DNA from: Palaemon carinicauda
Taxonomy: Eukaryota; Arthropoda; Malacostraca; Decapoda; Palaemonidae
Length of the DNA stretch: 64,000 bases
Assembly: GCF_036898095.1 (NCBI RefSeq)
Contig: NC_090726.1
Span: 42,659,455-42,723,454 of the forward strand
Direction of reading: 5' to 3'
In this document: positions 55,076 through 64,000 of the stretch, in pieces
Position numbering within the stretch: the stretch's first letter is position 1
Layout: each line of letters starts with the position of its first letter
Notes under the pieces: generated by a model
What the model was told of the DNA's origin: nothing
Database searches by the model: none
The model's input: the letters and a program-made list of their open reading frames with translations, nothing else
Made by a program: the position numbers and the translations under genes

Positions 55076-55655
55076 TGATGATGATGAATGTTGAATGTGG
55101 TGCACCAAACCCATAAAATAAGGCATGGGCCAAACATCATATACACATCCAAACACACACCAATGACATCCAGTTTACTTTAATTCTTAGAATGGACAAA
55201 ATCACTTCGATCACCATCTATTGAATGTTGCTATATTTAGACCATTGGGATGCAGTATTGGAGAGGTAGGAATGTGTTCCCGAAAATAACACGAGTTTTA
55301 ATAATATCTATTCGTGGGATTTCTTTCCCCTGGTCAATATATTGATTCAGATTGTGGTTTGCAATATTCCGGTGAACATCAATGAAAGGGCGAACAGATT
55401 TTGTTTGATAGAAGTTTATTAATAATCACCCCACATATAAAGAACAATGTCACTTGCTATAATATAAATATATTAATATATTTCTTTCCTGTTACGCTTG
55501 GTCTCTAAGGGGTAAGGTGGAGAAGGAGTAGTCATACTCTGGTGAGAGGGGGTACCCCGAGAGGTACACTCTGAAACCATACTCTCCCACAAATTGCCGA
55601 ACCAACGGGTTGTAGTTAGGAAAGGGAGAAGGGTTGAATGTGTGTGTGTGCGTGC

Positions 55656-55725
<70 letters not shown>

Positions 55726-55726
55726 A
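55656..55726. repeat. (GA)n microsatellite
   Basis: About 70 bp of GA after a short gtgtgtgcgtgcgtg run. A (TAA)n tract follows at 55780-55815. Confidence 0.97.
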
Positions 55727-55776
55727 TATCTATCTAAATATTTATATGTTTTTGACGGCTCAGGTACAACAAAAGC

Positions 55777-55815
<39 letters not shown>

Positions 55816-56079
55816 GAAAAGGAAACCACTGTGTTTTGTACATAAATATGTTAAATTCAGGGGTATATGGGAATATATAATTTGCCAACTCATTCACGTT
55901 TCGGCGATGAATATTTTTTTCTTTGTGTGTACAGTAACTTGGAAATTTAAGGCTTAATACAATCTTATTGGTCGTTCTTTTTGGAGAAAGGAGGTTTAGA
56001 AACATCATTCCTTCTAAACAATATACTGTACTTGTAAAAAACAAGTGACAAATTTTGCAGCAAACTCCAGTAAGGGAAA

Positions 56080-56236
56080 TTTTTTTATAGTTTATATAGG
56101 AAATATTTATTCTAATGTTACTGTTCTTAAATTATTTTATTTTTCCTTGTTTCCTTTCCTCACTAGGGTATTTTCCCTGTAGGGACCCCTGGGCTTATAG
56201 CATCCTGCTTTTCCAACTAGGGTTATAGCTTAGCAA

Positions 56237-56276
<40 letters not shown>

Positions 56277-56337
56277 TAATAATAATAATAATAATGATGA
56301 TGATAATAATAATAATAATGATGATAATAATAATGAC

Positions 56338-56368
<31 letters not shown>

Positions 56369-56390
56369 GAAAAACCTGTCTAAGCCTGCC
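56080..56390 (+). repeat. TAA-tailed repeat, 5'-truncated, with interrupted (TAA)n tail
   Basis: The ~150-bp tail-proximal body (atagtttatataggaaatat ... ccaactagggttatagctta) is followed by ~130 bp of TAA with TGA/TGATGA interruptions. Confidence 0.8.
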
Positions 56391-56399
56391 ATGGCATGT

Positions 56400-57005
56400 T
56401 TCACAGTTTGATATTTTGTGCCATTGTTATCCTCAACTGTTTGTATCTATCTTCCTGTTTTGGATATATTTTGCATGTTTTTTTTTTTTTTTTTTAATTG
56501 GCCCGCTTTTCGAAATGGTATTCGTATTTGATTATTATCAATTGACGTTTTTTTCTCTATAAGCACATTATCTTGTGGAATAAACTTATATTCACCTCGC
56601 AATTGACGTTTTTTTTTTCTATAAACTCATTATCTTGTGGAATAAACTCATATTCACCCCGCCTCTCTTTTAGTACCTAACAGCTACGTTGGCACAAGCG
56701 CTGTATAATGTTTCGTTATTATTGAAGCCATATCCTGAGAGATATTTGTTTGTTTTAGAAAAAAAATACGTAATTTTTTTCAAGGGGGCTAAGATTGGCT
56801 TAAAGCCTTTCATTCAAAGTCCTAGCAGTAAAGTAAACATTAATGCTGAGTCTTTTGAAATCCTGATAAAGTTTATTGTCTGCATAAAGCAAAATTAACT
56901 ATTTTGTGACTTAATATTTACTTAGAAAAACATCTTTATTAAGTGCTTTGTTGTATATCCAGAAATTACCTATTCGTGTTGATTTTGTCATTTTCAAAGA
57001 TGATA
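56400..57005. other. Nothing recognised
   Basis: AT-rich DNA with two similar ~70-bp blocks in direct repeat (caattgacgttttttt... near 56540 and 56600). No gene signal. Confidence 0.45.
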
Positions 57006-57665
57006 TTATTACTATTATTATTATTATTATTATTATTATTACTTGCTAGGCTATAACCCTACTTGGAAAAGCAGGATGCTGTAAGCTCAGGGGCCCCCAC
57101 AGGGATAATAGCCCAGTGAAGAGAGGAAACAAGGAAAAATAAAATATGTTAAGAACAACAAGATTGAAATAAATATCTCATATAGACTATAAAAACTTTA
57201 ACAAACCAAGAGGAAGAGAAATAAGATAGAATAGTGTGCTCAAGTGTACCCTCAAGCAAGAGAACTCTAACCCAAAGGACAATGGAAGACCATGGTACAG
57301 AGGCTATGGCACTAACTAAGACTAGAGAACAATGGTTTGATTTTGGAGTGTCCTTCTCCTAGAAGAGATGCTTACCATAGCTAAAGTCTCTTCTACTCTT
57401 ACCAAGAGGAAAGTAGCCACTGAACAATTACAGTGAAGCAAGAAGAATTGTTTGGTAATCTAAGTGTTGTCAGGTGTATGAGGACAGAGGAGAATCTGTA
57501 AAGAATAAGCCAGACTATTCGGTGTGTGCGTGTGTAGGCAAAGGGAAAATGAACCGTAACCAGAGAGAAGTATCCAACGTAGTACTGTCTGGCCAGTCAA
57601 AAGACCCCACAACTCTCTAGCAGTAGTATCTCAACGGGTGGCCAGTGCCCTGACCAACCTACTAC
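57006..57665 (-). repeat. TAA-tailed dispersed repeat, near full length
   Basis: (ATT)n at the left and the full body in reverse orientation, ending at gggtggccagtgccctgaccaaccta. Confidence 0.82.
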
Positions 57666-57969
57666 CTACCAGAGAAGAAATAAGCAAATGAGAAAGTTAC
57701 TGCTCGGTTGAAGGTCATCCACTTAGGTATTCGAGGCCAATCGACTGCGTAATTACGCTTAATGAGCGTAAGATCAATTTGCTCATGTATTACAAGTCTT
57801 ACCGTCACCACCTTCTAAATTCCGTTTCTTGAATTTACTGCATTTTCACGAGATGTTATTTTACCAAATTTGATTAAAAATGTGATACATAAACACTTTC
57901 CTCTTCCAAACAAGCGGTAACACACAACTAGAGGGGCACCAAAACCCATACAGTCACTGTATAGGTGCT

Positions 57970-60900
57970 GAGGGGCACTCAGTAGAGAGCATGTCTCCGC
58001 CGCGCAAAGGGGGCACTCAGTAGAGAGCATGCCTCCGCCACGCAAAGGGGGCACTCAGTAGAGAGCATGCCTCCGCCGCGCAAAGGGGGCACTCAGTAGA
58101 GAGCATGCCTCCGCCACGCAAAGGGGGCACTCAGTAGAGAGCATGCCTCCGCCGCGCAAAGGGGGCACTCAGTAGAGAGCATGCCTCCGCCACGCAAAGG
58201 GGGCACTCAGTAGAGAGCATGCCTCCGGCACGCAAAGGGGGCACTCAGTAGAGAGCATGCCTCCGCCACGCAAAGGGGGCACTCAGTAGAGAGCATGCCT
58301 CCGCCACGCAAAGGGGGCACTCAGTAGTGAGCATGCCTCCGGCACGCAAAGGGGGCACTCAGTAGAGAGCATGCCTCCGCCGCGCAAAGGGGGCACTCAG
58401 TAGAGAGCATGCCTCCGCCACGCAAAGGGGGCACTCAGTAGTGAGCATGCCTCCGGCACGCAAAGGGGGCACTCAGTAGAGAGCATGCCTCCGGCACGCA
58501 AAGGGGGCACTCAGTAGAGAGCATGCCTCCGCCACGCAAAGGGGGCACTCAGTAGAGAGCATGCCTCCGGCACGCAAAGGGGGCACTCAGTAGAGAGCAT
58601 GCCTCCGCCACGCAAAGGGGGCACTCAGTAGAGAGCATGCCTCCGGCACGCAAAGGGGGCACTCAGTAGAGAGCATGCCTCCGCCACGCCAAGGGGGCAC
58701 TCAGTAGAGAGCATGCCTCCGCCACGCAAAGGGGGCACTCAGTAGAGAGCCTGCCTCCGCCACGCCAAGGGGGCACTCAGTAGAGAGCCTGCCTCTGCCA
58801 CGCCAAGGGGGCACTCAGTAGAGAGCAGGCCTCTCCGCCACGCCAAGGGGGCACTCAGTAGAGAGCATGCCTCCGCCACGCAAAGGGGGCACTCAGTAGA
58901 GAGCATGCCTCCGCCACGCAAAAGAGGCACTCAGTAGAGAGTATGCCTCCGTCACGCAAAGGGGGCACTCAGTAGAGAGCATGCCTCCGTCACGCAAAGG
59001 GGGCACTCAGTAGAGAGCATGCCTCCGCCACGCAAAGGGGGCACTCAGTAGAGAGTATGCCTCCGTCACGCAAAGGGGGCACTCAGTAGAGAGTATGCCT
59101 CCATCACGCAAAGGGGGCACTCAGTAGAGAGCATGCCTCCGCCACGCCAAGGGGGCACTCAGTAGAGAGCATGCCTCCGCCACGCAAAAGAGGCACTCAG
59201 TAGAGAGTATGCCTCCGTCACGCAAAGGGGGCACTCAGTAGAGAGTATGCCTCCGTCACGCAAAGGGGGCACTCAGTAGAGAGCATGCCTCCGCCACGCA
59301 AAAGAGGCACTCAGTAGAGAGTATGCCTCCGCCACGCCAAGGGGGCACTCAGTAGAGAGCATGCCTCCGCCACGCAAAGGGGGCACTCAGTAGAGAGCCT
59401 GCCTCCGCCACGCCAAGGGGGCACTCAGTAGAGAGCCTGCCTCTGCCACGCCAAGGGGGCACTCAGTAGAGAGCCTGCCTCCGTCACGCAAAGGGGGCAC
59501 TCAGTAGAGAACATGCCTCCGCCACGCAAGGGGGGGCACTCAGTAAGAGCAGGCCTCCGCCACGCAAAGGGGGCACTCAGTAGAGAGCATGCCTCCGCCA
59601 CGCAAAGGGGGCACTCAGTAGTGAGCATGCCTCCGGCACGCAAAGGGGGCACTCAGTAGAGAGCATGCCTCCGCCGCGCAAAGGGGGCACTCAGTAGAGA
59701 GCATGCCTCCGCCACGCAAAGGGGGCACTCAGTAGTGAGCATGCCTCCGGCACGCAAAGGGGGCACTCAGTAGAGAGCATGCCTCCGGCACGCAAAGGGG
59801 GCACTCAGTAGAGAGCATGCCTCCGCCACGCAAAGGGGGCACTCAGTAGAGAGCATGCCTCCGGCACGCAAAGGGGGCACTCAGTAGAGAGCATGCCTCC
59901 GCCACGCAAAGGGGGCACTCAGTAGAGAGCATGCCTCCGGCACGCAAAGGGGGCACTCAGTAGAGAGCATGCCTCCGCCACGCCAAGGGGGCACTCAGTA
60001 GAGAGCATGCCTCTGCCACGCAAAGGGGGCACTCAGTAGAGAGCCTGCCTCCGCCACGCCAAGGGGGCACTCAGTAGAGAGCCTGCCTCTGCCACGCCAA
60101 GGGGGCACTCAGTAGAGAGCAGGCCTCTCCGCCACGCCAAGGGGGCACTCAGTAGAGAGCATGCCTCCGCCACGCAAAGGGGGCACTCAGTAGAGAGCAT
60201 GCCTCCGCCACGCAAAAGAGGCACTCAGTAGAGAGTATGCCTCCGTCACGCAAAGGGGGCACTCAGTAGAGAGCATGCCTCCGTCACGCAAAGGGGGCAC
60301 TCAGTAGAGAGCATGCCTCCGCCACGCAAAGGGGGCACTCAGTAGAGAGTATGCCTCCGTCACGCAAAGGGGGCACTCAGTAGAGAGCATGCCTCCGTCA
60401 CGCAAAGGGGGCACTCAGTAGAGAGCATGCCTCCGCCACGCCAAGGGGGCACTCAGTAGAGAGCATGCCTCCGCCACGCAAAAGAGGCACTCAGTAGAGA
60501 GTATGCCTCCGTCACGCAAAGGGGGCACTCAGTAGAGAGCATGCCTCCGCCACGCCAAGGGGGCACTCAGTAGAGAGCATGCCTCCGCCACGCAAAAGAG
60601 GCACTCAGTAGAGAGTATGCCTCCGTCACGCAAAGGGGGCACTCAGTAGAGAGTATGCCTCCGTCACGCAAAGGGGGCACTCAGTAGAGAGCATGCCTCC
60701 GCCACGCAAAAGAGGCACTCAGTAGAGAGTATGCCTCCGCCACGCCAAGGGGGCACTCAGTAGAGAGCATGCCTCCGCCACGCAAAGGGGGCACTCAGTA
60801 GAGAGCCTGCCTCCGCCACGCCAAGGGGGCACTCAGTAGAGAGCCTGCCTCTGCCACGCCAAGGGGGCACTCAGTAGAGAGCATGCCTCTGCCACGCAAA

Positions 60901-61810
60901 GGGGGCACTCAGTAGAGAGCATGCCTCTGCCACGCAAAGGGGGCACTCAGTAGAGAGCATGCCTCTGCCACGCAAAGGGGGCACTCAGTAGAGAGCCTGC
61001 CTCTGCCACGCCAAGGGGGCACTCAGTAGAGAGCATGCCTCTGCCACGCAAAGGGGGCACTCAGTAGAGAGCATGCCTCTGCCACGCAAAGGGGGCACTC
61101 AGTAGAGAGCATGCCTCTGCCACGCAAAGGGGGCACTCAGTAGAGAGCATGCCTCTGCCACGCAAAGGGGGCACTCAGTAGAGAGCCTGCCTCTGCCACG
61201 CAAAGGGGGCACTCAGTAGAGAGCCTGCCTCTGCCACGCCAAGGGGGCACTCAGTAGAGAGCATGCCTCTGCCACGCAAAGGGGGCACTCAGTAGAGAGC
61301 ATGCCTCTGCCACGCAAAGGGGGCACTCAGTAGAGAGCCTGCCTCCGCCACGCCAAGGGGGCACTCAGTAGAGAGCCTGCCTCTGCCACGCCAAGGGGGC
61401 ACTCAGTAGAGAGCCTGCCTCTGCCACGCAAAGGGGGGCACTCAGTAGAGAGCCTGCCTCTGCCACGCCAAGGGGGCACTCAGTAGAGAGCATGCCTCTG
61501 CCACGCAAAGGGGGCACTCAGTAGAGAGCCTGCCTCTGCCACGCCAAGGGGGCACTCAGTAGAGAGCCTGCCTCTGCCACGCAAAGGGGGCACTCAGTAG
61601 AGAGCCTGCCTCTGCCACGCCAAGGGGGCACTCAGTAGAGAGCCTGCCTCTGCCACGCAAAGGGGGCACTCAGTAGAGAACATGCCTCCGCCACGCAAAG
61701 GGGGCACTCAGTAGAGAGCAGACCGCCACGCACAGGGGGGCACTCAGTAGAGGGCATGCCTCCGCCACGCAAAGGGGGCACTCAGTAGAGAGCATGCCTC
61801 CGCCACACCA
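57970..61810. repeat. 38-bp minisatellite, ~100 units, with ~1.29-kb higher-order repeat
   Basis: A 3.84-kb array of gggggcactcagtagagagc-atgcctccgccacgcaaa units. Variants (ccggcacg, ccgccgcg, cgccaag, gtatgcctccgtc, cctgcctctgcc) occur in the same order at 58320-59400 and 59615-60800. A rare 40-bp unit (gcaggcctctccgcc) recurs with an offset of 1294 bp, about 34 units. It is followed by a run dominated by cctgcctctgcc variants. No spacers exist, so this is not a CRISPR array. Short Ala/Leu/Ser-rich frames are artefacts. Confidence 0.96.
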
Positions 61811-62220
61811 AGCAGTCTTATTTTGCTTTTAACTCCATTGCGTGCTTGTACTTCGATGTATTTTCTTCTAAATTTAATGGATTTGTTTCTGGGCATACCT
61901 CACGTCCACAAAGTTTCATTACAATTGGTTAAGTAGTTTATGCGTAATGCTATTCACAAAAAAAAAAAAAAAATATTGCCATTTACTTAACATTGCGATT
62001 ATCATCAAAGTACTTTTGTGTACTTCTACTTTGATGTAGTTCATCCAAAATGTTACAGATTCATCCTTGGGTCATACACAGCATAACTATTAAGTTTGGT
62101 CAAAATCGGTACATTAGTTTTTGTGTAAAGATTTCCACAAGCAAACAAATAAATAAAACAAGAAACAGACGACAGGGGGGAATACATACCCTTGGCAAAA
62201 ACTTTGATTTTGGCGACCGC
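61811..62220. repeat. Probable remainder of the element that hosts the 38-bp array
   Basis: Two related blocks (tacttcgatgtattttcttc... and tactttgatgtagttcatcc...) each end in aagttt..tc..aat.ggt.a..tagttt-type sequence, followed by aaacaaataaataaaacaag and cccttggc. This is typical of invertebrate dispersed elements. With actagaggggcac at 57927, on the array's left side, it may mark the two ends of one element. Confidence 0.4.
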
Positions 62221-62224
62221 AAAT

Positions 62225-62247
62225 ATCTATCTATCTATTTATCTATT

Positions 62248-62320
<73 letters not shown>
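62225..62320. repeat. (TATC)n/(TA)n microsatellite
   Basis: atctatctattt units pass into TA dinucleotides. Confidence 0.95.
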
Positions 62321-62322
<2 letters not shown>

Positions 62323-62840
62323 CACGTAGTTCTGTATTGGTTCTGGTTCAAATCACATTTCGAAAATACCTTCGTAGTTCAGTAAATACGAATTACATTT
62401 CCGACTTCACACCTGAAGACCTTCCGGGTTATCAAAGGCATCAACTCGGCGTTGCAACCCAAAAATAGAAGAATACGGTGACTTGGGAATCCAAACAGTA
62501 ACATCATTCTTTTTTTTAACAGCAACATCGTGACTTCAATGAGAAAATTGGTTCCGGTGAAAAGACACAGCAACGGTAGTCGATGCGAAGAGAAAATTAC
62601 GTGAAAAGATTAATAGTAAAAGAGGGGGTTGGCGATAGGATCGCGAAGCAGATGGCTTCCAATAAGCGAGACTGAGAACGTTCAATCAACAGCACTCGCT
62701 AGGACGCGTGTTGCTCGCGTGTGTGATTATAGAAATAACGGTATAAACTGCTATCATTTTTGGGAGAAATTGAAATAAAGTGGAAATTAAACATACGAAT
62801 ATCTAAGGTGTTCATTAAAGTATTACAGACAACGAATAAA
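62321..62840. other. Nothing recognised
   Basis: Unique-looking sequence, GC-richer than its surroundings at 62600-62720. No coding, RNA or repeat family is recognised; a promoter or 5' exon cannot be excluded. Confidence 0.35.
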
Positions 62841-63220
<380 letters not shown>

Positions 63221-63224
<4 letters not shown>

Positions 63225-63929
63225 GTTCACGGCCAATATGTCACGTTGCTGGGAAGTGATAGAACTCATCGAACCATTTCTGTAACGTCTGCGCATGCTC
63301 GTGTGCGTGTACGTGCGTGTGTGTGTTGTCTAGACAAGATTAAAATACAGGCACACGCCCTCCATGAATACTTATTGTATTTATTGAGGTACTAGCTAAA
63401 TCACGTACAGCTATTCCTTGCATATCATATCAGAAAATATTGAATTGATATAAAAATAACTTTTATTCCTTTTGCAATTATTTTCTGGTGTAGCATTTTA
63501 ATGTTAAATCTTGTTTAGTTTTACGAGATTTATAGAAATTATTTACTCAACCTTAAGTCACAATATGCCTAATAAACTAAAAATTACCAGGGACTATTTT
63601 TAAAAGCTTTAAAATTTTTTTATCATAGTACCCCATTTGAAATTGGAAATATTTATCAGACTAATTTTCAGAAGAAATTGGCTTTTGAAACCGCCTGAGA
63701 AAATTAACAAAAAACGTTACAAAAAAGATTGTCCACTTTTTTTTTTTTTTGGGGGGGGGGGCGCTTAGCGGGAAAAAGCAATATCTATGAAATTACTCAT
63801 CTGAAGAAATTGTCTTCCAAAAGCGCGAGAGAAACTCGGACGCAAAACCTAACCAAAAAGATTTGCCACATTTTATTTTTTATTTTAACTTTTATTATGA
63901 AATACATATTTACAATAATACAATTTATA

Positions 63930-63997
<68 letters not shown>

Positions 63998-64000
63998 TAT
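63221..64000. other. Nothing recognised; simple repeats at the end
   Basis: AT-rich DNA with two loosely similar ~130-bp blocks near 63660-63760 and 63790-63880 (gaagaaattg...ttt.aaa.cgc..gagaaa), one holding poly-T/poly-G. (CA)n and (TA)n run to the window edge from 63930. Confidence 0.45.

Noticed and set aside
57970..61810. CRISPR-like array
   Set aside because: Units are contiguous and without unique spacers, and the genome is eukaryotic. It is a minisatellite.

Overview
This is eukaryotic genomic DNA, almost certainly from a decapod crustacean (a caridean shrimp such as a Macrobrachium or Palaemon relative is my best guess, from the repeat content). The signs are split genes with GT/AG introns, several retrotransposon lineages, long (GA)n, (TA)n and (TAA)n tracts, and kilobase-scale minisatellites. 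There is no bacterial gene organisation and I see no rRNA or functional tRNA gene. The species call is inference and was not checked against a database.

Two host genes converge on each other. On the + strand, nine coding exons between 4184 and 25389 form the 3' part of an MPND-like gene (RAMA domain, then an MPN/JAMM domain with an E...HxH...D metal site). It ends in an unusual ~400-residue Pro-rich then Gln/His/Ser-rich tail. Its first exon(s) lie outside the window or were not recognised. On the - strand, seven coding exons between 49359 and 33628 form a Golgi type II 2-O-sulfotransferase of the uronyl 2-sulfotransferase/Pipe/HS2ST family: membrane anchor, PAPS-binding loop, RDPV motif and C-terminal domain. 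Its first exon was not found. The codon phases of every exon junction in both models agree.

The rest is mostly mobile DNA. 1-1053 is the 3' end of a DIRS-type tyrosine-recombinase retrotransposon. 4613-11790 is a nearly complete second copy in an MPND intron, with gag, RT/RNase H and recombinase genes, inverted terminal repeats and an internal complementary region. Its gag is interrupted by a 675-bp Tigger/pogo-like MITE and its recombinase frame by a TAG. A much older, different DIRS-like element (34310-40625) lies in the last sulfotransferase intron. Other elements are two 5'-truncated LINE copies with clear target-site duplications, LINE fragments, a 400-bp solo LTR flanked by GGTTA, tRNA-derived SINEs, about eleven copies of a (TAA)n-tailed repeat, five TTAA-flanked piggyBac-like MITEs, and two snap-back MITEs that flank one sulfotransferase exon.

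The right-hand third (49.4-61.8 kb) holds three large tandem arrays: 123-bp units, 76-bp units in a 303-bp higher-order repeat, and 38-bp units in a ~1.29-kb higher-order repeat. From the sequence, each appears to have grown from the end of a transposable element. The first two come from the last codons and 3' end of LINEs, and the third from the terminus of the dispersed repeat seen intact at 3378-3755.
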